Notes: generated by a model not told the origin, from the sequence alone. DNA of 64,000 bases from Rhodobacterales bacterium (GCA_021155205.1 JAJNPS010000031.1:30596-94595), one strand, 5' to 3'. Positions 42,022 to 50,307 are shown, counted from the stretch's first letter. Numbers and translations: made by a program.

Positions 42022-42840
42022 ATGCTGCAGGTCAAGGCGGTGACTCGACTCTTTGGGCAAAAGGCCGCCGTTGACAGTGTAAGCTTTGCCGTCGACCGCC
42101 CCGCCTTTGTCGGAATCATCGGACGCTCGGGCGCGGGCAAGTCAACTTTTCTTCGGATGATGAACCGTCTGACCGACGCAACTTCGGGCGAGATTCTGGT
42201 CGATGGCCGCAACATCCTGGTGCTGAAGGGTACCGAGGCCCGGGCCTGGCAAAGCCAATGCGCGATGATCTTCCAGCAGTTCAACCTCGTGCCCCGGATG
42301 GACGTGGCCTCGAACGTCCTGCACGGTATCCTGAATCGCCGCTCTACCTTTCAGACGATGTTCAGCCTGTGGTCCCGGGCAGATATCCTGCGGGCGTTGT
42401 CCATCCTTGACCGCCTCGGCATCGCCGAACAGGCCCCGAAACGCGCCGAGGCGCTATCGGGCGGCCAGCAACAGCGCGTCGCCATCGCACGCGCCCTGAT
42501 GCAGGACCCCAAGATCATCCTCGCCGACGAGCCAATCGCCAGCCTCGATCCGATGAACGCCCAGATCGTGATGGACACGCTGAAGCGGATCAATGTCGAG
42601 GACGGTCGCATGGTGATCGCAAACCTGCACACCCTGGATACCGCGCGACGCTATTGCGACCGCGTCATCGGCATGCGCGACGGGCGCATCGTGTTCGACG
42701 GGGCGCCAGACCAGCTTTCGACCGGCGTTGCCCGCGACATCTACGGGGCGGACGCGAATTTCAACGAAGCCGCGACATCGACGGCAATTCCCGCCGATGC
42801 GACCGCCGACCGCGACTATGCGGAGCGGCTGCTTGCCTGA
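42022..42840 (+). CDS. phnC: Phosphonate ABC transporter ATP-binding protein
   Basis: 272-residue ABC ATPase. Walker A is GRSGAGKST, Q-loop FQQFNLV, signature LSGGQQQR and Walker B IILADEP, followed by ASLDPMNAQIVM typical of PhnC. It energises uptake of phosphonates through the inner membrane with the PhnE permeases. It leads the phnC-phnD-phnE-phnE cluster, and the ATG at 42022 follows a GGGGGA site. The last ~25 residues (TAIPADATADRDYAERLLA) extend beyond the domain. Confidence 0.94.
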   Translation: MLQVKAVTRLFGQKAAVDSVSFAVDRPAFVGIIGRSGAGKSTFLRMMNRLTDATSGEILVDGRNILVLKGTEARAWQSQCAMIFQQFNLVPRMDVASNVLHGILNRRSTFQTMFSLWSRADILRALSILDRLGIAEQAPKRAEALSGGQQQRVAIARALMQDPKIILADEPIASLDPMNAQIVMDTLKRINVEDGRMVIANLHTLDTARRYCDRVIGMRDGRIVFDGAPDQLSTGVARDIYGADANFNEAATSTAIPADATADRDYAERLLA

Positions 42841-42889
42841 CACCCATCCACCCCGGCCTGATCCCTGGCCGCAACCACCGGAGACGACC

Positions 42890-43789
42890 ATGAAAAAGCT
42901 CTTTGCCGTTCTGGCTGCCACAACCACGCTTGCTGCGCCCGCGAATGCGCAGGACGCAATCACCGGATTCAACATCGGCATCCTTGGCGGCGAGAATGCT
43001 CAGGACCGCCTGACCTCGACCGAATGCCTGCGCGTCGCGGTCGAAAAGGAACTGGGCGTTCCGGTCAAGCTGTTCACCCCCGCCGACTACGATGGCGTGA
43101 TCCAGGGCCTGCTCGGCGGTACGCTGGACTATGCCTGGCTGGGCGCATCGGCCTATGCCAAGATCTATCTGACCGATCCCGAAGCGGTCGATGTCATGCT
43201 GACCAAGCAGAACCTCGATGGGTCCACCGGCTATTATTCCATCGGCTTTGCGCGCAAGGACAGCGGCATCACCAGCATGGAAGACGCCAAGGGCAAGTCC
43301 TTTGCCTTTGCCGATCCGAACTCCACAAGCGGCTATCTCGTGCCTGCCGCCGAATTGTCGGCAAAGTACGGCAAGCTGGAAAACTACTTCTCCGAGGTCA
43401 AGATGTCGGGCGGGCACGAGCAGACCATCGTTGGCGTCTCGAACGGTGACTTCGCGGCGGGCGTGTCCTGGGCCGATGGCCTTGGCAACTGGGAAGACGG
43501 CTATAACTCGGGCGCCTTCCGCAAGGCGGCTGATGCAGGTCTGGTTGACATGAACAACCTGGTCGAAATCTGGCGCTCAAAGCTGATCCCCGAAGGTCCG
43601 CTGGTCGTGCGCCGCGCCCTGCCGCAGGATGTCAAGGACAAGATCTATAGTCTGATGGACACGATGTGGGCAACCGACAAGGCCTGCGCCTACAACGTCG
43701 CCGCCGGTGACGCCAAGGACTTTGTTCCGGTCAGACACGAGGATTATCAGGGTATCATCGACGCCCGCAAGCTGCAGGAAGGCATGTAG
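42890..43789 (+). CDS. phnD: Phosphonate ABC transporter substrate-binding protein
   Basis: 299-residue periplasmic binding protein with signal peptide MKKLFAVLAATTTLAAPANA (cleavage before QD). The conserved GGENAQDRLTSTECLRVAVEKELGVPV start and the ligand-site blocks GGTLDYAWLGASAY and ADPNSTSGYLVPAAEL match PhnD. It binds phosphonates such as 2-aminoethylphosphonate and delivers them to the permease. A 49-bp gap separates it from phnC. A strong terminator-like hairpin follows its stop, before the permease genes, and probably raises its expression relative to them. Confidence 0.95.
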   Translation: MKKLFAVLAATTTLAAPANAQDAITGFNIGILGGENAQDRLTSTECLRVAVEKELGVPVKLFTPADYDGVIQGLLGGTLDYAWLGASAYAKIYLTDPEAVDVMLTKQNLDGSTGYYSIGFARKDSGITSMEDAKGKSFAFADPNSTSGYLVPAAELSAKYGKLENYFSEVKMSGGHEQTIVGVSNGDFAAGVSWADGLGNWEDGYNSGAFRKAADAGLVDMNNLVEIWRSKLIPEGPLVVRRALPQDVKDKIYSLMDTMWATDKACAYNVAAGDAKDFVPVRHEDYQGIIDARKLQEGM

Positions 43790-43805
43790 GCCTCACGAGT
43801 GACGA

Positions 43806-43838
43806 CCGGGCCGTCCGACGGGACGGCCCGGCCTTTTT
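43806..43838 (+). terminator. Attenuator-like hairpin between phnD and phnE
   Basis: Perfect 11-bp arms CCGGGCCGTCC (43806-43816) and GGACGGCCCGG (43821-43831) with a GACG tetraloop are followed by CC and five T (43834-43838). The structure is that of an intrinsic terminator yet it lies inside the phn transport operon, 16 bp after phnD. Partial termination here would make more PhnD than PhnE. Confidence 0.85.
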
Positions 43839-43854
43839 CTTGCGGAGATTCGGG

Positions 43855-44739
43855 ATGGTCGACATTGCCTTCGGGCCGGAACCGGGGCAGCGCCCCGATG
43901 TGTCGATGCCCTCGGGGGCCTATCTTGAGATGGTCCGCCGCAAGCGGATGTATGGCGGCATCCTGCTGGTTCTGTTCTTTGCCCTCTTTGCCTCTGGCTG
44001 GATGCTGTCTGAACAGCGCAATGCGGGCGGTTTCTGGAGCGGCCTGCCGCAGATCGACGATTTCGCCGGTGAAGTGCTGTCCGAGGCCTGGGCAAACCGC
44101 GCCAACCTTCCTGCCCTGTTCGTGGAATTCATCCCCTCCCTGATCGAGACCGTCAATATTGCGGCCGTTTCCACCCTTCTTGGCGGCCTTGCCGCGATGA
44201 TCCTTGCACTTCTGTCCACCCGCGGCCTTGCCTGTTGGCCACGCCTGATTGGCCCGTTCCGCCGCCTGATGGACGTGCTGCGCGCCATTCCGGAAATCGT
44301 CATCGCACTGGTCTTGATCTACATCCTGGGCGGTGGGCCGGTGCCCGCCGTGATCGCCATCGCGCTGCATACCAGCGGGGCCTTGGGCAAACTCTTTTCC
44401 GAAGTTGCCGAAAACGCTGACCTGAAACCAGTCGAGGGACTGACGTCTGTCGGCGCAAAATGGGGCCAGCGCATGTGGCTGGGCGTGATCCCGCAGGTCG
44501 CGCCGAACTGGATCAGCTACGGGCTCCTCAGGTTCGAGATCAATGTCCGCGCCAGCGCCATCCTGGGTTTCGTCGGCGAGGGCGGCATCGGATACGACCT
44601 GAAACTGGCGATGCAATGGGGGCAGGGACGTTATGACCAGGTCGTGGCGATCTTCATACTGCTGTTCTTGACGATCTTCGTGATCGACCGGGTGTCGGAC
44701 CATTACCGCAACCGTCTGGTCAAGGGGACGATGCCATGA
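43855..44739 (+). CDS. phnE: Phosphonate ABC transporter permease (first copy)
   Basis: 294-residue inner-membrane permease. The N-terminal cytoplasmic segment is followed by a helix (YGGILLVLFFALFASGWML), and a multi-helix BPD-transporter core contains the EAA-like loop AENADLKPVEGLTSVGAKWGQRMWLGVIPQ. ATG 43855 is preferred over a TTG 15 bp upstream because of an adjacent GGAG-type site. It overlaps the second permease gene by 4 bp and is assumed to form a heterodimer with it. Confidence 0.92.
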   Translation: MVDIAFGPEPGQRPDVSMPSGAYLEMVRRKRMYGGILLVLFFALFASGWMLSEQRNAGGFWSGLPQIDDFAGEVLSEAWANRANLPALFVEFIPSLIETVNIAAVSTLLGGLAAMILALLSTRGLACWPRLIGPFRRLMDVLRAIPEIVIALVLIYILGGGPVPAVIAIALHTSGALGKLFSEVAENADLKPVEGLTSVGAKWGQRMWLGVIPQVAPNWISYGLLRFEINVRASAILGFVGEGGIGYDLKLAMQWGQGRYDQVVAIFILLFLTIFVIDRVSDHYRNRLVKGTMP

Positions 44740-46064
44740 CCGCAATTGCCGCTGCCCCGTCTGCGGGCCTCGCAGATCAGGTCGCCGCCAGCCTTGCACG
44801 CCGAATGCGTGTTGCCATCGGCATTCCGGCACTGATCCTTGCCTACCTGACCTATACCTTCTTTGCCTTTGACATTCCAGGCCTTGCAGAGCGCGCGCGC
44901 ATGGACAATGCCGCGATCCTGATGTCGGATTTCTGGTCCTACAAGACCCATGTCAGCCGCGACAACGCTTCGGGCAAGGTCGTCGTCGCGATCGAGGGAG
45001 AGAACAAGGGAACCTACCCTGAAGGCATGTTGCCCGACTGGGTCACGATCAACGGGGACGTGACCCGGATCGACCTCGGAACCGGGTATGTCGTGACTTA
45101 TGACACCGCCGGTGCGCGGTTTGTCGTGCCCGGCTACGGCACCATCGACATCCGGCCTGCGGATGGCAAGCTGGCCTTGAACGCGCCACAGCCGCTGCCC
45201 GACTGGATCAGTGCCGCCGACAACAAGGTGTCGGTCACGACCGATGCGGGGCGGTTCAACTATACCCGGTCAAAGGTCGATACCTTCAAGTACCAGCCGG
45301 GGTGGGAGCTGTTCTTTTTCACTCTCGACAGCCCGTTCTACAACAAGGGGCCGCTGGAACTGGCGCGCCTTGCGCTGTGGGGCGACCGGGTCGATGCGGC
45401 ACGCACAAATGCCGGTTACATCGTATCCGAGGTCTGGACGAACAAGATGTGGCGCCACGGCGATGTGCTATGGGCGATCTTCGAGACGATCCTGATGGCG
45501 TTTCTTGGCACTGCAGGGGCTGCGCTGATCGCCTTTCCGCTTGGCTTTGTCGCGGCGTCCAACTTCATGCCGGTGCGCGCCGTCCGCTTTGTGACGCGTC
45601 GGGTGTTCGATTTTGTCCGCGGCGTCGATGGCCTGATCTGGACGATCATCCTGGCGCGCGCCTTTGGCCCCGGCCCGATGACCGGTGCCCTGGCCATCGT
45701 GATTACCGACATGGGCTCGTTCGGCAAGATGTTCTCCGAAGCGCTGGAAAACATCGACGACAGGCAGGTTGAAGGGGTCCGGTCGACCGGGGCGAATGCG
45801 CTGCAGCGGGCACGTTTCGGGGTGATTCCGCAGATCACGCCGGTGCTGCTGTCGCAGGTGCTCTACTATCTGGAATCCAACACCCGAAGCGCGACCGTCA
45901 TCGGGGCGATTGTTGGCGGGGGCATCGGGCTGTTGCTGACGCAGGCCATCCAGACCCAGAAGGACTGGGAAGAGGTCGCCTACTACATGACCCTGATCGT
46001 TCTCATGGTGATGCTGATGGACACGTTCTCGGGCTGGCTGCGCCGTCGTCTGATCAAAGGCTGA
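44736..46064 (+). CDS. phnE: Phosphonate ABC transporter permease (second, long copy)
   Basis: 442-residue permease. After an N-terminal transmembrane helix (IGIPALILAYLTYTFFAF), a hydrophilic region of about 150 residues (SYKTHVSRDNASGKVVVAIEG...) is probably periplasmic. The C-terminal BPD permease core follows with the loop LENIDDRQVEGVRSTGANALQRARFGVIPQ. The large extracytoplasmic domain distinguishes it from the first copy and is common in the two-permease phn systems of Rhizobiales and Rhodobacterales. It starts ATG overlapping the previous stop by 4 bp. Confidence 0.92.
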   Translation: MTAIAAAPSAGLADQVAASLARRMRVAIGIPALILAYLTYTFFAFDIPGLAERARMDNAAILMSDFWSYKTHVSRDNASGKVVVAIEGENKGTYPEGMLPDWVTINGDVTRIDLGTGYVVTYDTAGARFVVPGYGTIDIRPADGKLALNAPQPLPDWISAADNKVSVTTDAGRFNYTRSKVDTFKYQPGWELFFFTLDSPFYNKGPLELARLALWGDRVDAARTNAGYIVSEVWTNKMWRHGDVLWAIFETILMAFLGTAGAALIAFPLGFVAASNFMPVRAVRFVTRRVFDFVRGVDGLIWTIILARAFGPGPMTGALAIVITDMGSFGKMFSEALENIDDRQVEGVRSTGANALQRARFGVIPQITPVLLSQVLYYLESNTRSATVIGAIVGGGIGLLLTQAIQTQKDWEEVAYYMTLIVLMVMLMDTFSGWLRRRLIKG

Positions 46065-46067
46065 CCG

Positions 46068-46685
46068 ATGCCCAGATTGTCCGCAGAACGACCCCTGATC
46101 CATCCCGACTGCCTGATTAGTGAGGCGACATTCGGCGCTTGGTGCGAGGTCGGCGCAGGAAGTCGCATCCTGCATTCGACGTTTCAGGACTATGCCTATT
46201 GCGATCGCCTGTCGGACATTGCCAATACCACGGTCGGCCGGTTCGCCAACATCGCGGCAATGACGCGGATCGGGCCGACGGACCACCCGATGACGCATGC
46301 CTCGCTCCATCATTTCCTGTATCGATCCAGCTATTATTGGGATGACGCAGAGGATGATCCTGCCTACTTTGCCGTACGCCGGGCACGGCGCACGGTGATC
46401 GGCCCCGACACCTGGATCGGTCATGGCGCGATCATCAAGCCCGACGTGACCATCGGGGCGGGGGCTGTCGTTGCAGCCGGTGCCGTGGTGACCAGGGATG
46501 TGCCGCCCTACACAATCGTGGCGGGTTTGCCGGCCACTCCAATGCGTCCCAGATTTGCGCCTGACGTCGCAGAACGCCTGCTGGCTCTGGCCTGGTGGGA
46601 CTGGGATCACGCGCGCCTACGTGTTGCACTGGAAGATTTTCGCAGGCTTCAGGCCGAGGCGTTCCTGGAAAAGTACAACGGCTAA
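46068..46685 (+). CDS. Phosphonate-cluster hexapeptide-repeat acyltransferase family protein
   Basis: 205-residue left-handed beta-helix protein of the phn-associated transferase family (sometimes called chloramphenicol acetyltransferase-like). Hexapeptide repeats are evident in TVIGPDTWIGHGAIIKPDVTIGAGAVVAAGAVVTRDVPPYTIVAGLPA. A histidine in MTHASLHHF is the probable catalytic base. The family is linked to C-P lyase operons; it may acetylate aminoalkylphosphonates as PhnO does, although unrelated in fold, which is inference. It begins 3 bp after phnE and completes the plus-strand transport operon. Confidence 0.85.
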   Translation: MPRLSAERPLIHPDCLISEATFGAWCEVGAGSRILHSTFQDYAYCDRLSDIANTTVGRFANIAAMTRIGPTDHPMTHASLHHFLYRSSYYWDDAEDDPAYFAVRRARRTVIGPDTWIGHGAIIKPDVTIGAGAVVAAGAVVTRDVPPYTIVAGLPATPMRPRFAPDVAERLLALAWWDWDHARLRVALEDFRRLQAEAFLEKYNG

Positions 46686-46693
46686 AGCCTGTT

Positions 46694-46720
46694 CGAGAAA
46701 AGCGGAATCCGGTTTTGTCG
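46694..46720. terminator. Bidirectional hairpin between acyltransferase gene and phnF
   Basis: CGAGAAAAGCGG (46694-46705) and CCGGTTTTGTCG (46709-46720) pair over 10 of 12 positions around an AAT loop. It is placed in the 99-bp gap between two convergent genes, so it may terminate both. Confidence 0.45.
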
Positions 46721-46784
46721 AAAGACGGGCGGCCAACAAGGAACCGATAGGATGGCCGACGCTGCTGACTGCGCCGGACAGACT

Positions 46785-47495
46785 CTAGTCCGGGGCCATG
46801 GTCAGTGTCACCCGGTCGCCCGCAAACCAGGTCGTGCCGTATTCGACGGGACGCCCTTTGGCATCGACGTTGACCGCGACCGACCGCAGGATCGGGGCCC
46901 CGGTCGATACTTGCAAAGTCAGCGCCAACAAAGGTGATGCCAGCTTTGCCGTGATCCGCGTTGACGCGCGGGTATAGTCGGCGACCCCACATGCCGCCAG
47001 CGCCGCGGTCACTGAGGCGGTCTTTTCCAGGTGCTTCAGGAGATCGGGAAAGCGATCCGCCTGCATCACCGACCGAAACGTCGCCAGCGGTTGCCCGTCC
47101 GCCAGCGACACGCCTTCGACCACATGCACGGCGCTGCCAGGATCAAGGCACAGGGCCTCGGCTTCTCGTTCCGTGCAGGGGCGGGTTTCCTTGCGGGAAA
47201 TCCGGCGCGACGGTGTGCGCCCGGTGGCGGCGATGTTCTGGTGAAACCGTACCCGCCGCCCAAGCGGATAGTCGGCAGGTTTTGCGGTCACGAATACTCC
47301 CGCACCGCGACGGGAATGGACGGTTCCGGCCTTTGCCATTTCCGCAAGAGCGTGGCGCACCGTATGCCGGTTGACGCCGAAACGGGCCGAAAGCGTGGCC
47401 TCCGTGGGCAGCTTGTCGCCGGGGTGGAAGATCCCTTGGGCGATTTCCGCCTTCAGTGTGTCGGCGATGGACGACCACAAGGCTGCACGGGTCAA
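46785..47495 (-). CDS. phnF: GntR-family phosphonate operon regulator
   Basis: 236-residue GntR/HutC-subfamily regulator. The N-terminal winged helix (about 1-70) has FHPGDKLPTEATLSARFGVNRHTVRHALAEM; the C-terminal UTRA ligand-binding domain includes AVHVVEGVSLADGQPLATFRSVM and ends with VEYGTTWFAGDRVTLTM. The start is an unusual TTG at 47493-47495, fixed by a perfect AGGAGG 5 bp upstream. It is divergent from phnG, with a perfect inverted repeat between them that is its likely operator. It is probably a repressor relieved by a phosphonate-derived ligand. Confidence 0.9.
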   Translation of the reverse strand: MTRAALWSSIADTLKAEIAQGIFHPGDKLPTEATLSARFGVNRHTVRHALAEMAKAGTVHSRRGAGVFVTAKPADYPLGRRVRFHQNIAATGRTPSRRISRKETRPCTEREAEALCLDPGSAVHVVEGVSLADGQPLATFRSVMQADRFPDLLKHLEKTASVTAALAACGVADYTRASTRITAKLASPLLALTLQVSTGAPILRSVAVNVDAKGRPVEYGTTWFAGDRVTLTMAPD

Positions 47496-47504
47496 GCGGA
47501 CCTC

Positions 47505-47541
47505 CTGTCATGAAAAATTCACAACTCGCCGGTTGTGACAG
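47505..47541. promoter_or_regulatory. Candidate PhoB half-sites in phnF-phnG intergenic region
   Basis: A plus-strand CTGTCAT at 47505-47511 overlaps the phnF ribosome-binding site, and a minus-strand CTGTCAC lies at 47535-47541, both matching the 7-bp Pho-box half-site. Between them is a CACAAC/GTTGTG inverted repeat (47520-47537). The half-sites are not arranged as a standard direct repeat, so PhoB control is only suggested. Confidence 0.35.
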
Positions 47542-47561
47542 CTCGCTGGCGGGCGTAAGAT

Positions 47562-47589
47562 TTGTCTAGTTGTATATCAAACTAGACAA
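47562..47589. promoter_or_regulatory. Probable PhnF operator (perfect inverted repeat)
   Basis: TTGTCTAGTT (47562-47571) and AACTAGACAA (47580-47589) are exact reverse complements separated by the 8-bp GTATATCA. It lies just upstream of phnG and downstream of the expected promoter position. GntR/HutC-type regulators bind palindromes of this sort, and phnF is transcribed divergently. Confidence 0.75.
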
Positions 47590-47613
47590 CCTATGCAAGA
47601 TGTCGAGGCCAGT

Positions 47614-48057
47614 ATGTCCGATGCCGGGATCAGCGCGCGCAAGGAATGGATGTCCGTTCTCGCCAAGGCGGCACCCGCGCGGCTGGCCGCACTTATGCCA
47701 GACCTGCCGGAACATGCGGTGCTGCGTGCGCCTGAGGTCGGCGCGGTCATGCTGCGAGGGCGGATCAGTACGACCGGCGCACCGTTCAACCTGGGCGAAA
47801 TGACGGTGACGCGCTGTTCGGTGCGGCTTGTCGGTGGGCAGGTCGGCCATGCTTGGGTGCAGGGGCGTGACAAGGACCATGCGAAACGGGCTGCCGTCGT
47901 GGATGCGCTGATGCAATCGGGCGACGCCGCGCGTCAACGCGCCACCGTGATCGACGTTCTGTCGGACGAAGCTGCCGCCCGCGCCGCGATCCGGGCGGGA
48001 AAGGCTGCGGCCACCAAGGTCGACTTCTTTACCCTTGTGCGAGGAGAGGACCAGTGA
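47614..48057 (+). CDS. phnG: C-P lyase core subunit PhnG
   Basis: 147-residue PhnG beginning MSDAGISARKEWMSVLAKA. The ATG at 47614 is chosen because GAGG lies 5 bp upstream and the length matches E. coli PhnG (about 150). The earlier ATG at 47593 lies only 3 bp after the operator repeat and lacks a ribosome-binding site. The conserved block FNLGEMTVTRCSVRLVGGQVGHAWVQGRDKDHAKRAAVVDAL is present. PhnG pairs with PhnH, I and J in the core complex that forms the ribosyl-triphosphate adduct and cleaves the C-P bond. Its stop overlaps the phnH GTG start by 4 bp. Confidence 0.94.
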   Translation: MSDAGISARKEWMSVLAKAAPARLAALMPDLPEHAVLRAPEVGAVMLRGRISTTGAPFNLGEMTVTRCSVRLVGGQVGHAWVQGRDKDHAKRAAVVDALMQSGDAARQRATVIDVLSDEAAARAAIRAGKAAATKVDFFTLVRGEDQ

Positions 48058-48632
48058 CCAACCTGTCTGCAGACGCCTTGGCGGGCGGCTTTGCCAAAGC
48101 CCCGCTGCAATCAGCCCGGGCCTTTCGCGCGGTCCTTGAGGCGATGGCACGTCCCGGAACGATCCACGCAGTCAGCGGTGCTTTGCCGCCGCCGCCACTG
48201 TCGGTCGCGACCGGCGTTTGCCTGCTGACCCTCGCAGACGGCACCACGCCCCTGCACCTGGCCGGGGCGGCCGATTGCCGGGCGGTACGCGACTGGGTGA
48301 CCTTCCACATCGGCGCGCCCTTTGTGCCCGCGTCCGAGGCAGACTTTGCCGTCGGCAGGTGGGATGCCTTGCAGCCCGTTACCCGGTTTCACATCGGCAC
48401 GCCGGAGTATCCCGACCGGTCCGCGACCCTGATCGTCGAGATGGACCGTCTGTCTGCCCATGGTCCCTGCTTGTCCGGTCCGGGTATTGAGACAGCGACC
48501 TGGCTCAGCCTGCCCGAAACCGCGGCGTTCCGCGCCAATCGCGCGCTGTTCCCGCTAGGGTTCGACTGCTTTTTCACCCGCGGGGACCGACTTGCCGCGC
48601 TGCCCCGCAGCACCCGCGTGGAGACCATCTGA
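48054..48632 (+). CDS. phnH: C-P lyase core subunit PhnH
   Basis: 192-residue PhnH, structurally a PLP-transferase-like fold without cofactor. Family blocks FRAVLEAMARPGTIHAV near the N-terminus and FHIGTPEYPDRSATLIVEMDRLS are clear, and GPGIETATWLSLPE is near residue 140. It starts GTG inside the phnG stop (4-bp overlap) and its TGA shares one base with the phnI ATG. Part of the PhnGHIJ core complex in the cytoplasm. Confidence 0.94.
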   Translation: MTNLSADALAGGFAKAPLQSARAFRAVLEAMARPGTIHAVSGALPPPPLSVATGVCLLTLADGTTPLHLAGAADCRAVRDWVTFHIGAPFVPASEADFAVGRWDALQPVTRFHIGTPEYPDRSATLIVEMDRLSAHGPCLSGPGIETATWLSLPETAAFRANRALFPLGFDCFFTRGDRLAALPRSTRVETI

Positions 48633-49714
48633 TGTATGTGGCCGTCAAGGGCGGAGAGCGGGCGATCGACAATGCCCATGCCTGGCTGGCCGAGGAGCGG
48701 CGCGGTGATCCGGGCATTGCCGAGTTGTCGGTGCCGCAAATCCGCACGCAACTGGGCCTTGCCGTCAACCGGGTCATGGCCGAAGGGTCGCTTTACGACC
48801 CCGACCTCGCCGCGCTGGCGATCAAGCAGGCGCGCGGTGACCTGATCGAGGCGGTGTTCCTGATCCGCGCCTACCGGACCACCTTGCCGCGCCTGGGGGC
48901 GTCGCGGCCACTGGACACCGGCGCGATGGCTATCGACCGCCGGATAAGCGCCACGTTCAAGGACTTGCCGGGGGGGCAGGTGCTGGGGCCGACATTCGAC
49001 TACACGCACCGGCTCTTGGATTTCAAACTGGCCGCCGAGGGTGAGGTTGCACCTGCCGCAACCGCGCCCGCCACGGCAGCTCCCGTGCCGCATGTGACCG
49101 GGTTCCTGAACCGCGAGGCGCTGATCGAAGCGGTCCCGGCGTCGGAAGAGGTACCCCTCGACCTGACGCGGGAACCGCTGGAGCTGCCTGCTGACCGCGC
49201 GTTGCGCCTGCAGGCGATCACGCGCGGGGACGAGGGGTTCATCCTGTCGCTGGCCTATTCGACCCAGCGCGGCTACGGGCGCACCCACGCGTTTGTCGGC
49301 GAGATGCGCATCGGGCGCGTGGCGGTAGAGGTCGACATCCCGGAATTGGGTTTTGCGGTGGAGATCGGCGAGGTCGAGGTGACCGAATGCGAAACGGTAA
49401 ACCAGTTCAAGGGTTCAAAGATCGAACCCCCCCAATTCACCCGTGGCTATGGTCTGGTGTTTGGCCAGTCGGAACGCAAGGCCATCGCGATGAGCCTGGT
49501 TGACCGAGCGCTTCGTTGGGAAGAATTGGGCGAGGATTTCGTCGGGGCACCGGCGCAGGACGAAGAGTTTGTCCTCAGCCATTGCGACAACGTCCAGGCG
49601 ACGGGTTTCCTCGAACACATCAAGCTGCCGCATTACGTCGATTTCCAGTCCGAACTGGAAATGATCCGGCGCATGCGGGCCGAGGCGATGCAGATCCAGG
49701 AGGCAGCGGAATGA
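48632..49714 (+). CDS. phnI: C-P lyase core subunit PhnI (nucleosidase-like)
   Basis: 360-residue PhnI, close to the 354 of E. coli. With PhnG, H and L it displaces adenine from ATP by phosphonate to give ribose 1-alkylphosphonate 5-triphosphate. The N-terminus MYVAVKGGERAIDNAHAWLAEERRGDP and the conserved RTTLPRLG, GFILSLAYSTQRGYGRTHAFVGEMRIG and FCHCDN-like VLSHCDNVQATGFLEHIKLPHYVDFQSEL blocks are present. It overlaps the following HAD gene by 4 bp, so an unusual gene is translationally coupled to it. Confidence 0.95.
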   Translation: MYVAVKGGERAIDNAHAWLAEERRGDPGIAELSVPQIRTQLGLAVNRVMAEGSLYDPDLAALAIKQARGDLIEAVFLIRAYRTTLPRLGASRPLDTGAMAIDRRISATFKDLPGGQVLGPTFDYTHRLLDFKLAAEGEVAPAATAPATAAPVPHVTGFLNREALIEAVPASEEVPLDLTREPLELPADRALRLQAITRGDEGFILSLAYSTQRGYGRTHAFVGEMRIGRVAVEVDIPELGFAVEIGEVEVTECETVNQFKGSKIEPPQFTRGYGLVFGQSERKAIAMSLVDRALRWEELGEDFVGAPAQDEEFVLSHCDNVQATGFLEHIKLPHYVDFQSELEMIRRMRAEAMQIQEAAE

Positions 49715-50307
49715 CCGCCATCGTCTTTGACATCGGGCAGGTCCTGATCCGCTGGGACCCGCATCTGGCCTTTCTGGACGCCCTTGGCGACCGGACGGCG
49801 GTGGACGCCTTCTTCGCGCGGACCAGCTTTTCCGCGCTGAACCTGCGGGCCGACGGGGGCGAACGCTTTGCCGATCTCGCCACGGAAGTTGATGACCCCG
49901 CCGATGCCGCCCTGCTGGCCGGCTATGTCGATCGCTACAGCCTGACCGTGCCGGAGGCCATCGAGGAAACCTGGGCGCTGATGGACAACTTGCGGGGCCG
50001 GGGTCACGCCATCCACGCGATCACCAACTGGTCGGCGGAAACCTGGCCGGTCGGGGTCGCCGCCCATCCCCGGCTGGGCACCTCGTTCGGCGTCACCATC
50101 GTGTCGGGCGTCGAGCGGATGCTGAAGCCCGAGCCGCGCATCTTCAACCTCTTTTGCGACCGGGCAGGGGTGGCAGCGTCAGACTGTGTTTTCATCGACG
50201 ATAGCCCGAAGAACGTCGCCGGTGCCAAAGCCACGGGGATGGATGCCATCCACTTCACCGGGCCTGACGCGCTTTGGGACGCGCTTTCGGATCGGGGGGT
50301 GCTGTGA
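49711..50307 (+). CDS. HAD-superfamily hydrolase inserted in the C-P lyase operon
   Basis: 198-residue HAD-IA hydrolase with motif I VFDIGQVLIRWD, motif II HAITNWSAETW, motif III Lys in RMLKPEPRIFNLF, and motif IV FIDDSPKNVAGAKATGM. It resembles YihX/haloacid-dehalogenase-like sugar phosphatases. It sits between phnI and phnJ with 4-bp overlaps on both sides, so it is fully integrated in the operon. A role in removing phosphate from a ribosyl intermediate or in proofreading is possible but unproven. No phnP is present in the window. Confidence 0.85.
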   Translation: MTAIVFDIGQVLIRWDPHLAFLDALGDRTAVDAFFARTSFSALNLRADGGERFADLATEVDDPADAALLAGYVDRYSLTVPEAIEETWALMDNLRGRGHAIHAITNWSAETWPVGVAAHPRLGTSFGVTIVSGVERMLKPEPRIFNLFCDRAGVAASDCVFIDDSPKNVAGAKATGMDAIHFTGPDALWDALSDRGVL

